Source of the DNA: Labrenzia sp. VG12
GTDB taxonomy: Bacteria; Pseudomonadota; Alphaproteobacteria; Rhizobiales; Stappiaceae
Reading direction: 5' to 3'
Length of the DNA stretch: 64,000 nt
Assembly: GCF_002237595.1 (NCBI RefSeq)
Contig: NZ_CP022529.1
Span: 2,790,001 to 2,854,000 of the forward strand
The position numbers and the translations under genes are program-made. Below, one piece after another: positions 7,763-16,591 of the stretch (positions are counted from its first letter, which is position 1; each line of letters begins with the position of its first letter). Below the pieces are notes generated by a model, which saw only the letters and a list, made by a program, of their open reading frames with translations, was not told the DNA's origin and did no database searches.

Positions 7763-8038
7763 ATGCCCAAAGTCGGAAACTACGTCCAGCGCGATTATCA
7801 CAACAAGTTTCGCTCCCAGCGAAAATCGACCTGGTCCGACTACAACAAGGCCTGGGCCAAGCGCCGCCAGGCATCTGCCCAGAAAATGCAGGAACTGCGC
7901 AACCTGGCCAGCACCTTCAACACCATCGGTCTGCAGGCCTCCCAGGCCAATACGATGTTCGTGATGCAGAACCAGGGCCGCGTCGGCGCCTATGCCAACC
8001 AGACCGCCGCCATGGCGCGGGTCAACGTTCTGGTCTGA
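7763..8038 (+). CDS. 91-residue protein of unknown function beside flhA
   Basis: The ATG at 7763 follows an AGGAAAG ribosome site. The 91-residue product (starting MPKVGNYVQRDYHNKFRSQR) is basic in its first third, then helical and rich in Ala, Gln and Asn (LRNLASTFNTIGLQASQANT). This composition resembles flagellar axial or export-related proteins. No membrane segment or signal peptide is seen, and I cannot assign a family. It has a perfect CtrA site just upstream and is convergent with flhA at the edge of a flagellar cluster. I therefore infer, without proof, a role in motility or in a cell-cycle-controlled process. Confidence 0.75.
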   Translation: MPKVGNYVQRDYHNKFRSQRKSTWSDYNKAWAKRRQASAQKMQELRNLASTFNTIGLQASQANTMFVMQNQGRVGAYANQTAAMARVNVLV

Positions 8039-8086
8039 GGCCCATCAGACCCCGGCTTTTTTCCGAAGAAATTCCCCAAACGGTTC

Positions 8087-10282
8087 TCAGATCGAGCCGA
8101 TCGTCTTCAGCTTGATGCGCGGGTGGACTTCGGCCTGGCTCATGATGGTGGTGTGGGCCCGGAAGCGTTCGACGATGGAGCGGACGAAGGGCCGGGTCTG
8201 CGGCGAGGTCAGGAGCACAGGCACCTCGCCCTGCTGGGCGGCCTCCTCGAAGGCATCGCGCACGCGGCCGACGAACTCCTGCAGCTTGCTTGGCTGCATG
8301 GCGAGCTGCCGGTCGTCGCCCTCGCCCACAATCGCCTCCAGGAAGGCCTGTTCCCATTGCGGCGACAGGGCGATCAGCGGCAGATAGCCGCCTGGCGACA
8401 GGTTGGACGCGCAGATCTGGCGGCCAAGGCGCGTGCGCACATGTTCGGCAATGGTGTCCGTGTTGCGGGTCATGCCGGTCGCCTCCGACACGCCTTCCAG
8501 GATCGTGCCGAGATCGCGCACCGAAATGCGCTCGTTGAGCAGCGTCTGCAAGACGCGCTGGATACCGGAGACGGTGATCTGCGACGGGATCAGATCTTCC
8601 ACCAGCTTGGCTTGCTCGCCCTGCAGCTCCTTCAGCAGCTTCTGAACATCGCCATAGGTCAGGAGTTCGGAAATATTGGCCTTGATGGTCTCTGTCAGAT
8701 GGGTCGACAGCACGGTGGCCGGGTCAACCACTGTATATCCGCGCAGGGACGCGTCCTCGCGATACTGGGCCTCCACCCAGGTGGCCGGCAGACCGAAGGT
8801 CGGCTCGGTTGTGTGGGTGCCAGGCAATTTGACCTGGCCACCGGCCGGATCCATGACCATGAAGTGGTTCGGGTAGAGCACCCCGCGCCCGGCCTCGACT
8901 TCCTTGACCTTGATGACATAGTCGTTGGCGCCGAGCTGGATGTTGTCGAGAATGCGCACGGGCGGCATGATCACGCCCATGTCGCCGGCGACCTGGCGGC
9001 GCAACGCCTTGATCTGCTCTGTCAGGACATCGCCGTCGCTGGTGGCCTTGCCATTGATCAGCGGCAGCAGCGCATAGCCCAGTTCGATGCGCAGTTCGTC
9101 CATCTTGAGCGCATCGGTGATCGGCGGTTCCGGCGGTGGCGGCGGAGCGGCCTCGATCGCCTTGACTTCGGCCGCCTTGGCCGCTTCCTGTTTCTTCTGC
9201 GTGCCTATTCGGAAGGCCAGGTAGCCGGCAACACCGGCCAGACCCAGGAACGGAACCATCGGCATGCCCGGCAGCAGCGCCAGGATGACCATGACGGCGG
9301 CCGACATGCCAAGCGCCTTCGGGTAGCCCGTGAACTGGCTGGCCAGCGCCTTGTCGGCCGCGCCATGCACCCCTGCCTTGGAGACCAGCAGGCCGGCCGC
9401 GGTCGAGACGATCAGCGCCGGGATCTGCGAGACAAGGCCGTCACCGATGGTCAGCAGCGTGTAGTTGTTGGCCGCTTCGGAGAAGCTCAGCTCCATCTGG
9501 GCAACGCCGATGAAGATGCCACCGAGAATGTTGATGAAAGTGATCAGCAGGCCGGCAATGGCATCGCCGCGCACGAATTTCGAGGCACCGTCCATGGCGC
9601 CGAAGAAGGAGCTTTCGTCCTCCAGCGCCTTGCGCCGTGATTTCGCCTCCGCCTCGTCGATGAGACCTGCGGAGAGATCCGCGTCGATCGCCATCTGCTT
9701 GCCCGGCATGGCGTCCAGGGTGAAGCGGGCCGCGACTTCCGCAATACGGCCGGAACCCTTGGTGATGACGACGAAGTTCACGATCACCAGGATCGCGAAG
9801 ACGATGATCCCGATGACGAAGTTCCCGCCCATCACGAGATTGCCGAAGGACTGGATGACGTTGCCGGCTGCAGCCGTCCCCTCGTGGCCGTTCGACAGGA
9901 TCAGGCGGGTGGAGGCGATGTTCAGGCCGAGCCGCAGCATCGTCGCGATCAGGAGCACCGTCGGGAAAGACGAGAATTCCAGCGGTTTCTGGATGAACAG
10001 GCCCGTCATCAGGATCAGGACCGAGAAGATGATCGACACCGCCAGGAACATGTCCAGCATCACGGGCGGCATCGGCAGGATCAGCAGCGTCAGGATGACG
10101 AGAATGCCGGTGGCAAGACCGATATCGCCCTTCTTCAGGGTATCGATCAGCTCTGCAACGCTCGGGAAACCGGACACCCCGCCGCCGGGCTGCGGTGCAG
10201 CCGCCTGCTGGCCCGGCGCAGCGCCACCCGGGCCTTTCGGCCCGCCTGCACCACCTTGTCCGTCTGCCGCCGTATCCGACAT
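8087..10282 (-). CDS. flhA: Flagellar biosynthesis protein FlhA
   Basis: FlhA is the large inner-membrane gate component of the flagellar type III export apparatus. The N-terminal half has multiple membrane helices (from about residue 55, GLATGILVILTLLILPMPPV onward). The conserved FHIPEP cytoplasmic loop follows (KGSGRIAEVAARFTLDAMPG, then IDADLSAGLIDEAEA). The C-terminal half is the soluble chaperone-binding ring domain. At 731 residues it is slightly longer than most because of a Gly/Pro/Ala-rich N-terminal extension (residues 1-40). It is the last gene of the fliF-to-flhA run, 83 bases after flbD. That gap contains a GGGCCC-rich palindrome near 10348-10365. Confidence 0.97.
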   Translation of the reverse strand: MSDTAADGQGGAGGPKGPGGAAPGQQAAAPQPGGGVSGFPSVAELIDTLKKGDIGLATGILVILTLLILPMPPVMLDMFLAVSIIFSVLILMTGLFIQKPLEFSSFPTVLLIATMLRLGLNIASTRLILSNGHEGTAAAGNVIQSFGNLVMGGNFVIGIIVFAILVIVNFVVITKGSGRIAEVAARFTLDAMPGKQMAIDADLSAGLIDEAEAKSRRKALEDESSFFGAMDGASKFVRGDAIAGLLITFINILGGIFIGVAQMELSFSEAANNYTLLTIGDGLVSQIPALIVSTAAGLLVSKAGVHGAADKALASQFTGYPKALGMSAAVMVILALLPGMPMVPFLGLAGVAGYLAFRIGTQKKQEAAKAAEVKAIEAAPPPPPEPPITDALKMDELRIELGYALLPLINGKATSDGDVLTEQIKALRRQVAGDMGVIMPPVRILDNIQLGANDYVIKVKEVEAGRGVLYPNHFMVMDPAGGQVKLPGTHTTEPTFGLPATWVEAQYREDASLRGYTVVDPATVLSTHLTETIKANISELLTYGDVQKLLKELQGEQAKLVEDLIPSQITVSGIQRVLQTLLNERISVRDLGTILEGVSEATGMTRNTDTIAEHVRTRLGRQICASNLSPGGYLPLIALSPQWEQAFLEAIVGEGDDRQLAMQPSKLQEFVGRVRDAFEEAAQQGEVPVLLTSPQTRPFVRSIVERFRAHTTIMSQAEVHPRIKLKTIGSI

Positions 10283-10365
10283 TCCGATTTCAGTTCCTTA
10301 CCTGCGCCATCCGTCCTGAAGCGGCGCTGCGTCCTCTGGTCCGGGCCCTATCCGGGCCCGAAAGC

Positions 10366-11718
10366 TTATGTGCGGGCTTCGCCCGGCCCGGGCACGCTGA
10401 TACCTTCATCGGTATATTGATTCAGCTTGTTGCGCAGCGTCCGGATCGAGATACCCAGAATTTTCGCTGCATGGGTCCGGTTGCCCAGACAATGGTCCAG
10501 CGTGTCCAGGATGAGGTCCCGCTCCACATCGGCAACCGTGCGGCCGACAAAGGACCGTGTCACCGCTTCCGCGGTCTGCGCCGCCCGTTCTGCAGGGCCT
10601 CTGGAGACGCTCAGCGGAGACCCGTCGGGCATTCGGATCGCTTCAACGCCGATTTCAGCACCGTTTGCCAGCAGGATGGCCCGGTGCATGGTGTTTTCCA
10701 GTTCGCGGACGTTGCCGGGCCATGGGTTACTCATCAAGGCCTGGCGTGCTTCGGCCGACAACGGACGCACCGGCACGCCGTTGGCCTCCGAATAGTGGGA
10801 GATGAAGAAACCGGCGAGTTCCATGATGTCCGCCGGACGCTCCCGAAGGGCCGGCAGTTTCAGATTGACGACATTCAGCCGGAACAGGAGATCTTCGCGA
10901 AACTGACCCTGGCGCACGGTTTCCGCGAGATCCCGGTTGGAAGTCGCCAGGATGCGGATATTCACCGGAACAGGACGTGTGCCGCCCACCCGGTCGATCA
11001 TCCGTTCCTGGATCGCGCGCAGCAGCTTGGCCTGCAGGCGAACATCCATTTCGGAAATCTCGTCCAGGAGCAGTGTGCCGCCGTCGGCTTCCTCGAATTT
11101 GCCGATCCGCCGGGCCACGGCGCCGGTAAAGGCGCCCTTTTCGTGGCCGAACAATTCAGATTCAAGCAGATGTTCCGGGATCGCGGCGCAGTTGATCGAG
11201 ATGAAGGGTTTCGAGGCCCGGTTCGAGCATTTGTGCACATGGCGGGCAATGACTTCCTTGCCCGTGCCGGATTCGCCGGTGATCAGCACGGAGGCTTCAG
11301 AGGGCGCCACCTGCTCGGCCAGCTTGACCACGGTGGCCATCGCCTCGTCGCGGTAGATCAGGTCGCCGCGTTCCTGGGCAACCGCCGCCAGAACGGCCGC
11401 GATCATTTCCGGATCCGGCGGCAGCGGGATATATTCCTTCGCGCCTGCCCGGATCGCCGAAACGGCGGCCTGGGCATCGGTCTCGATACCACAGGCAACG
11501 ACCGGAACGTGGACCCTTTCGTCCTGAAGTTTCTGGATCAGCCCGGCAATGTCGAGATGCACCTCGACCATCAGAAGGTCGGCACCACGGCCCGATCTGA
11601 GAACCTTCAGGGCCCCCTCGACATCGTCCGCATGGGTGACCTGCGCCCCGCTCTGCATGGCGATCTTCGAAGCGGTGGTCAATTGGCCGCCGAGGGTTCC
11701 GACTATTAACAGACGCAT
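10366..11718 (-). CDS. flbD: Sigma-54-dependent flagellar regulator FlbD
   Basis: FlbD activates late flagellar genes from sigma-54 promoters in alphaproteobacteria. The 450-residue protein has an N-terminal receiver-like domain (1-115) that starts MRLLIVGTLGG and lacks the usual acidic pair, so normal phosphorylation is doubtful, as in Caulobacter FlbD. The central AAA+ domain shows Walker A GESGTGKE, the sigma-54 contact loop GAFTGA (ELFGHEKGAFTGAVARRIG) and Walker B GTLLLDEISEM. A Fis-type helix-turn-helix ends the protein (THAAKILGISIRTLRNKLNQ). It lies 12 bases behind fliN, so it is cotranscribed with the structural genes it helps control. Confidence 0.95.
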   Translation of the reverse strand: MRLLIVGTLGGQLTTASKIAMQSGAQVTHADDVEGALKVLRSGRGADLLMVEVHLDIAGLIQKLQDERVHVPVVACGIETDAQAAVSAIRAGAKEYIPLPPDPEMIAAVLAAVAQERGDLIYRDEAMATVVKLAEQVAPSEASVLITGESGTGKEVIARHVHKCSNRASKPFISINCAAIPEHLLESELFGHEKGAFTGAVARRIGKFEEADGGTLLLDEISEMDVRLQAKLLRAIQERMIDRVGGTRPVPVNIRILATSNRDLAETVRQGQFREDLLFRLNVVNLKLPALRERPADIMELAGFFISHYSEANGVPVRPLSAEARQALMSNPWPGNVRELENTMHRAILLANGAEIGVEAIRMPDGSPLSVSRGPAERAAQTAEAVTRSFVGRTVADVERDLILDTLDHCLGNRTHAAKILGISIRTLRNKLNQYTDEGISVPGPGEART

Positions 11719-11730
11719 CCGTGCTGTTTC

Positions 11731-12066
11731 CTATCGATCCGTCTTGATGATTTCCGTCATGGTCACGCCGAGCTTGTCCTCCACGAGAACAACTTCGCCG
11801 CGGGCAACCAGTCGGTTGTTCACGTAAATGTCGATGGCCTCACCGACCTTGCGGTCCAGTTCCAGCACCGTGCCGGAGGCCAGTTTCAACAGATCCGAAA
11901 CATGCATCCGGGAATGCCCGAGTACCGCGGAAATCCGGACCGGGACATCAAACACGGCCTCCAGATCGGCCGCGGATTGCGGTCCGAGAACCTCACCGTC
12001 ATCTGCGTGACGCTCGGGAGCTTCCAGCTCGTCGAGCGGAATGTTGGTATCCTGTTCGTCGCTCAT
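11731..12066 (-). CDS. fliN: Flagellar motor switch protein FliN
   Basis: FliN forms the lower part of the cytoplasmic C-ring and, with FliG and FliM, sets motor rotation direction and aids export. The 111-residue protein has a variable acidic N-terminus of about 35 residues and then the SpoA domain: VPVRISAVLGHSRMHVSDLL, LASGTVLELDRKVGEAIDIY and VNNRLVARGEVVLVEDKLGV are all textbook. The ATG at 12066 overlaps the fliH stop by 4 bases (ATGA), indicating translational coupling. Confidence 0.95.
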   Translation of the reverse strand: MSDEQDTNIPLDELEAPERHADDGEVLGPQSAADLEAVFDVPVRISAVLGHSRMHVSDLLKLASGTVLELDRKVGEAIDIYVNNRLVARGEVVLVEDKLGVTMTEIIKTDR

Positions 12067-12764
12067 GCGTCAGTGTCCTTTTCCGCCGGCTTGTCCGACG
12101 GAGTTCCGCGTTTTTCTGAACTGCGCGCCCGCAAATAGGCACGGATACTCGTGTCGATCTCGCCTTCCAGCGCTTTCCGGTCCCGCCGGATGCCGCCATC
12201 GGCCCATTCGATATGGCAATCGCCCCGGCTGATTTCAGGCTCTCCGAGGATCACCAGGCGTCCCTCGAACCCCTTTTCGTGCACGATCGGGTCCACCTGG
12301 GCCTTCAGCGCCTCGACATCCTTTTCCGCGATGCGGATGACAAGATGCGGCGCCTTGCGCAAGGGCCCCAGACATTCTGACACCAACGCCACCGTTTCGG
12401 CCAGCGGCTGGCGGGCAATCAGATGGGCACACAGGCGTCTAGCCACAAGAAATGACAGGCTGATCGCATCCTGCTCCCGGGCGGACTGGACCTCGTCCAG
12501 TGTCTCCAGCACCTGCCCCACTGCCCGCACGAGATGACCGACCTCTTCCGTCAGCAGGGTTTCCTGCTTGGTCTGCAGGTCCTGAAGGGCCTTGACCCGG
12601 CCTTCCTCGAACGCCTTGGCCTGAGCCTCCTTCAGAAGCGTCTTGTGCTCGGAAACCGGGATCATCGGAATTTCCGGTTCGGGCGGAGCAACCACCTCCG
12701 GCTCCTCCGGTTCGGAGAAGTCGACATTGAACAGGAATTTCGACGGGTTGCTCATACTGCCCAT
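12063..12764 (-). CDS. fliH: Flagellar assembly protein FliH
   Basis: FliH is the stator-like negative regulator of the FliI export ATPase. Position between fliG and fliN, size (about 233 residues) and architecture support it. There is an N-terminal acidic Pro/Glu segment (FSEPEEPEVVAPPEPEIPMI), then a long amphipathic helical region (EAQAKAFEEGRVKALQDLQT), then a C-terminal globular domain ending in a charged tail. It corresponds by position to FlbE of Caulobacter. The start is uncertain. ATG 12764 has AGCGGAAA upstream, ATG 12755 (MSNPSKFLF) lies just downstream, and ATG 12794 would overlap the fliG stop as TGATG. Confidence 0.85.
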   Translation of the reverse strand: MGSMSNPSKFLFNVDFSEPEEPEVVAPPEPEIPMIPVSEHKTLLKEAQAKAFEEGRVKALQDLQTKQETLLTEEVGHLVRAVGQVLETLDEVQSAREQDAISLSFLVARRLCAHLIARQPLAETVALVSECLGPLRKAPHLVIRIAEKDVEALKAQVDPIVHEKGFEGRLVILGEPEISRGDCHIEWADGGIRRDRKALEGEIDTSIRAYLRARSSEKRGTPSDKPAEKDTDA

Positions 12765-12793
12765 TCTGTTTCCGCTACGCGCCGCTTGCCGCA

Positions 12794-13843
12794 TCAATAG
12801 ATAATCTCGTCATCGCCCTTGGACTTGGAGATCATGATCTCGCCCTTGGCCGCCAGGTCCTTGGCCTTGTTGACCATGCTGGTCTGTGCCTCGTCCACGT
12901 CTCTCAAGCGCACAGGTCCAAGCGCATCCATGTCGTCCTGCAGAAGCTTGGCTGCGCGCGAGGACATGTTGCCGAAGAAGAAGTCGCGCGCGCTGTCCGT
13001 TGACCCTTTCAGCGCAATCGCCAGCTGGTCCTTCTCCACGTGGCGCAGCAACGTCTGACAGCTCGCCGCGTCGAGCTTGAGCAGATCGTCGAAGGTGAAC
13101 ATCAGCGTCTTGATCCGGTCCGCGGCCTCGCGGTTGTCCTCTTCCAGCGCGGCCAGGAACCGGGCCTCCGTCTGCCGGTCAAAATTGTTGAAGATGTCGG
13201 CCATCATCTCGTGGCTGTCGCGCCGCGACGTGTTGGTCAGGTTCGACATGAACTCGACCCGAAGCGTCTGCTCGACCTTCTCCAGCACTTCCTTTTGAAC
13301 GGCGTCCATGCGCAGCATCCGGCTGACGACTTCCAGCGCCAGTTCTTCCGGCAGGATACCCAGAACACGTGCAGCATGGTCCGAGTTGATCTTCGACAGC
13401 ACCACTGCAACGGTTTGCGGATATTCGTTCTTCAGATAGTTGGCGAGAACGTTCTCCTGCACGTTGGAGAGCTTCTCCCACATGTTGCGTCCTGCCGGTC
13501 CGCGGATTTCCTCCATGATGATGGAGACCTTGTCACCGGGCAGGAAGCTGGCCAGAAGACGTTCGGTTGCATCCACGTTGCCGGTCAGTGCCCCGGTGGA
13601 ACTGACACGGCGCACGAAATCCTTGAACAGGTCTTCCAGCATGTTCGGCGTGACCGGCCCCAGGTTGGCCATGGCAGCCGACACCTGACGCACTTCGATT
13701 TCGTCCAGTTTCTCCCAGATCGGCGCACCATGCTGCTCGCCGAGCGCCAGCAGCAGAACGGCTGCCCGCTCGGCACCCTTCAGCTCACGATCTTCGTGTT
13801 CGGCGCTGACCTGGAGCTGTTTCTGGAGTTGATCGCTAACCAT
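12794..13843 (-). CDS. fliG: Flagellar motor switch protein FliG
   Basis: FliG joins the MS ring to the C-ring and takes torque from the MotA stator. The 349-residue length is normal. The middle domain shows a variant of the EHPQ motif (LKNEYPQTVAVVLSKI). The C-terminal torque domain has the expected charged helix region (MFTFDDLLKLDAASCQTLLR and DQLAIALKGSTDSARDFFF). The start ATG at 13843 overlaps the fliF stop (TGATG), so fliF and fliG are translationally coupled, matching their one-to-one structural contact. Confidence 0.96.
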   Translation of the reverse strand: MVSDQLQKQLQVSAEHEDRELKGAERAAVLLLALGEQHGAPIWEKLDEIEVRQVSAAMANLGPVTPNMLEDLFKDFVRRVSSTGALTGNVDATERLLASFLPGDKVSIIMEEIRGPAGRNMWEKLSNVQENVLANYLKNEYPQTVAVVLSKINSDHAARVLGILPEELALEVVSRMLRMDAVQKEVLEKVEQTLRVEFMSNLTNTSRRDSHEMMADIFNNFDRQTEARFLAALEEDNREAADRIKTLMFTFDDLLKLDAASCQTLLRHVEKDQLAIALKGSTDSARDFFFGNMSSRAAKLLQDDMDALGPVRLRDVDEAQTSMVNKAKDLAAKGEIMISKSKGDDEIIY

Positions 13844-15459
13844 CAGGCTGCCTGCTCATCCAGCCAGCCGCGAACAATGTTCACCGCTTCTGTCGGATGA
13901 TCCGAGATCATGCTGCCGACTTTTGCGATCGAACTCGCCTGCATGGCTCCTTCCTGCTTGGCCTGCTCAAGCCATTCAATAACAAACTCGTCTTCTTCCG
14001 GCTCATCCTTCGGCACTTCGGTTTCAACCACCAGAGTGCCATCCGGTCCGATCATCAGTTCCTGCGGCTGTTTTTCTTCCGGTGTCACGATCCGGCGCAG
14101 CAGCGGACGGACCACGAACAGCAGCAACAGAACCGCGATCAGGAACAGGACGCCAAGTTCGGCAAACCGGATGATGTCATCACGGGTGAATTCAAACAGC
14201 CCGTCCGGCTCGGCCAGAAGGTCGTCCTGGGGCGGCAGGGCGAATTGCAGATTGACCACTTCCACGCTGTCGCCGCGTGTCGCGTCGAAGCCGACGGCAG
14301 AACGAACCAGAACTGCAATGCGATCCAGCGTCTCCTGGGACCGCGGTGTATAGACATTGTTGCCACTGCCGTCCGGCTGATACGTGCCGTCGACCAGCAC
14401 CGCAACGGACAGGCGGCGCACCTGGCCGGCTTCGACAACTTCGGTCCGCGTCGACCGGGAAATCTCGTAATTGGTGATTTCTTCGGTCAGCGTCGAGGTA
14501 TCCCGATCGCCGCCGCCATCTTCCTGCGCGTTCGCGTTGGGCTGCTGGTTGCCCACAGTCACCTGACCGTTCCGCGACACAGCCGAGCTTGCCTCTTCCT
14601 TGGTTTGGGTCGAACGCACGACCTGGCCTTCCGGGTCGAAGGTTTCCGTGGTTTCGGTCAGCCGATTGTAATCCACTTCCGCATTGACACGAACCCGCGC
14701 CCGCCCCGGCCCGACGACGGAATTCAGGATTTCCTCGATCTGGTTGCGCAACCGGCTTTCAACAGCGACCGTGCGCTCCTGCAAGGAGGCCGAGACCATG
14801 CCGTCCTCGTCATTGCCGACACCTGAGGCAAGCAAGCGGCCGCTCTCGTCGACAATCGACACCCGATCCGGATCAAGCCCGTCAACAGCCGTGGCCACGA
14901 GATGCTGCACGGCGCGGATTTCGCCAGGACCAAGCGCACCGCGCACATTGAGCACGATGGAGGCCGAAGGCGGACGGCGGTCCCGCTGGAACAATTGCCG
15001 CTCCGGGATCACCAGATGAACGCGGGCGGCCCGGATGCGATCAAGCGAACCGATCGTGCGCGACAGCTCGCCTTCCATGGCGCGCAGGTGATTGATGTTC
15101 TGAACGAAGCTGGTGGCCCCCAGCGTATCGGTCCGGTCAAAGATCTCGTAGCCGATGGACCCGCCGGTCGGCAGACCTTCTGCGGCAAGCTGCATTCTGA
15201 GCCGGGCAACCTGCTCCTTGGGCACCAGAATGGTGGAGCCTTCGCGCTTCAGCTGGAACTGCACACCCTGGCTTTCCAGCTGGGTCACGATGGCCGCGGA
15301 ATCTTCAAGGGTCAGCTCGTTGTAGAGCGTCGTCATCTGAGGGGCCGTGACACGGAAAATGATGAACGCGAACACGCCGATCAGGATAGCCGCAACCGCG
15401 CCCATCGCGGCGATACGTGCCGGTCCCAGTGTTCTAATGAATTCAGTTAGTCCGTTCAC
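13843..15459 (-). CDS. fliF: Flagellar M-ring protein FliF
   Basis: FliF builds the MS ring in the inner membrane. The 538-residue protein has a first membrane helix at about residues 19-37 (MGAVAAILIGVFAFIIFRV). The periplasmic ring-building motifs follow (LPTGGSIGYEIFDRTDTLGA, RVHLVIPERQLFQRDRRPPS). A second helix lies near residue 440-462 (FAELGVLFLIAVLLLLFVV), and the C-terminal cytoplasmic tail binds FliG (EWLEQAKQEG). The start codon is GTG at 15459. It is the first gene of the flagellar run and has a perfect CtrA site about 100 bases upstream, as expected for an early class flagellar operon. Confidence 0.96.
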   Translation of the reverse strand: MNGLTEFIRTLGPARIAAMGAVAAILIGVFAFIIFRVTAPQMTTLYNELTLEDSAAIVTQLESQGVQFQLKREGSTILVPKEQVARLRMQLAAEGLPTGGSIGYEIFDRTDTLGATSFVQNINHLRAMEGELSRTIGSLDRIRAARVHLVIPERQLFQRDRRPPSASIVLNVRGALGPGEIRAVQHLVATAVDGLDPDRVSIVDESGRLLASGVGNDEDGMVSASLQERTVAVESRLRNQIEEILNSVVGPGRARVRVNAEVDYNRLTETTETFDPEGQVVRSTQTKEEASSAVSRNGQVTVGNQQPNANAQEDGGGDRDTSTLTEEITNYEISRSTRTEVVEAGQVRRLSVAVLVDGTYQPDGSGNNVYTPRSQETLDRIAVLVRSAVGFDATRGDSVEVVNLQFALPPQDDLLAEPDGLFEFTRDDIIRFAELGVLFLIAVLLLLFVVRPLLRRIVTPEEKQPQELMIGPDGTLVVETEVPKDEPEEDEFVIEWLEQAKQEGAMQASSIAKVGSMISDHPTEAVNIVRGWLDEQAA

Positions 15460-15556
15460 GAATGCCCGCCCGCATCTGAAACATGCCTTAAGCCGTTATT
15501 GTTGGAGTCGGCTCGGCACACCACACCTTCGATGGGCAAAATTTGCCGCCCAGAGG

Positions 15557-15573
15557 GTTAACAAGTGGTTAAC
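15557..15573 (-). promoter_or_regulatory. CtrA-type site upstream of fliF
   Basis: TTAACAAGTGGTTAAC at 15558-15573 is an exact TTAA-N7-TTAAC match and reads equally well on the opposite strand. It lies 98-114 bases upstream of the fliF start in the 280-base gap behind the ankyrin gene. In Caulobacter the fliF operon is CtrA-controlled, so the location supports function. Confidence 0.78.
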
Positions 15574-15739
15574 AAACCTTTTCCCGCGTTCCGGGATCGG
15601 CGGATTTCTGCGAATTCTTATAATGCAAAACGCAACTCAGGTGGGGAAAAACTGCCTACCGGATTAATTTTTGGATAAGTTCCGTTGAGGTCAGCCCGTG
15701 CCGCGCGGCGCAAATCAGCGGGAGTATTGGCGCTGACAA

Positions 15740-16126
15740 TCAACGACCCCGAAGCAGTCGCCTGATATCTCCACCAACCGCGTCCGCCTTGCCAAGAGGC
15801 GTTTCGCCGAACTCCGAGACCAGCGAGGTGTTTGCCCCTGCCTCCAGCAGCGCCTCGACAACCTTGAGATTTTGCCTGGAGATCGCGACATGCAGAGGCG
15901 TCTCGGACATGTCGCCGACGGCGTTGACGTCCGCACCGGCACGAATGAGTTCCAGGGCAGAATAGGTATCGTCCCGCCAGAGCATGACATGCAGAGGCGT
16001 GTCCCCATCGGCGCTGCGGCTGTCAAGACAGACCTCCGCCGCCCCCATTTCCGCCGGGAAGAGCGTTTCGGAACACGAAGCCAGGATCTCCTGGAGACTG
16101 GCGCGTCGTTTGGCTTTTCCGGACAT
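15740..16126 (-). CDS. Ankyrin-repeat protein
   Basis: This 128-residue protein contains about two to three ankyrin repeats: DGDTPLHVMLWRDDTYSALE, then LIRAGADVNAVGDMSETPLHV and LLEAGANTSLVSEFGETPLG. Ankyrin repeats are protein-binding scaffolds; the partner is unknown. No signal peptide is seen, so it is probably cytoplasmic. I chose ATG 16126 (MSGKAKRRASLQEI) because the open frame further upstream runs antiparallel into a terminator and sciP. It lies between sciP and fliF in the same direction; its link to motility is only positional. Confidence 0.85.
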   Translation of the reverse strand: MSGKAKRRASLQEILASCSETLFPAEMGAAEVCLDSRSADGDTPLHVMLWRDDTYSALELIRAGADVNAVGDMSETPLHVAISRQNLKVVEALLEAGANTSLVSEFGETPLGKADAVGGDIRRLLRGR

Positions 16127-16174
16127 GGGAAACGCTTTCACCAAGAAAACTGGAGGGCAAGGTTTCTGCAGCTC

Positions 16175-16200
16175 AATAAAAAAGGCCGGCTGAGCCGACC
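16175..16200 (-). terminator. Intrinsic terminator after sciP
   Basis: On the minus strand a GGTCGG-CTCAG-CCGGCC hairpin (16184-16200) is followed by a run of seven T residues (16177-16183). It sits just behind the sciP stop and before the ankyrin gene start, so it probably ends the sciP transcript. Confidence 0.75.
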
Positions 16201-16247
16201 CTTCCAACGGCGCGCCACCCGCGCCGCTCCATCCAAATGTGTTCCGG

Positions 16248-16523
16248 TCAGTTCCGGTATTGCTGGATCCGTGTGGCCCTGAGGCCGGCAAGTCCATGCT
16301 TTTCGATCGAACTCTGCCAGGAGAGGAATTCCTCAACTGTCAAAGTGTATCTCTGGCAGGCCTCTTCCAGGGACAGGAGCCCCCCTCGAACCGCCGCAAC
16401 CACTTCCGCCTTGCGCCGGATCACCCACCGCTTGGTGGAGGTCGGCGGAAGGTCCGCAATGGTAAGCGGGCTTCCATCGGGGCCGATGACATATTTTACA
16501 CGCGAACGAATCTGTTCGGTCAT
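16248..16523 (-). CDS. sciP: SciP-type CtrA inhibitor (DUF1153)
   Basis: The 91-residue protein matches the small DUF1153 family that includes SciP of Caulobacter, which binds CtrA-controlled promoters and blocks CtrA activation late in the cell cycle. The conserved core is easily read: KYVIGPDGSPLTIADLPP, then RWVIRRKAEVVAAVRGGLLS, LEEACQRYTLTVEEFLSW and HGLAGLRATRIQQYR, forming a helix-turn-helix. The start at ATG 16523 gives the family's usual length. It sits directly beside the flagellar cluster and near exact CtrA sites at 15557 and 7701. A one-mismatch CtrA-like site lies 54 bases upstream of its own start. It is followed by an intrinsic terminator. Confidence 0.93.
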   Translation of the reverse strand: MTEQIRSRVKYVIGPDGSPLTIADLPPTSTKRWVIRRKAEVVAAVRGGLLSLEEACQRYTLTVEEFLSWQSSIEKHGLAGLRATRIQQYRN

Positions 16524-16576
16524 TGTACTCTCACACTAACCATGACCAAGGTTGAATTGAGACTACCTGATGACGC

Positions 16577-16591
16577 TTAACAAACGACTAA
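16577..16591 (-). promoter_or_regulatory. Degenerate CtrA-like site upstream of sciP
   Basis: TTAACAAACGACTAA differs from TTAA-N7-TTAA by one base in the second half-site. It lies 54-68 bases upstream of the sciP start in an AT-rich gap that also contains isolated TTAAC half-sites near 16699. sciP is a CtrA target in Caulobacter, which makes a weak site here plausible. Confidence 0.4.

Noticed and set aside
8123..11709. Long plus-strand open frames opposite flhA and flbD (505 and 504 codons)
   Set aside because: They are rich in Arg, Gln, His and Gly without domain character and mirror real flagellar genes.
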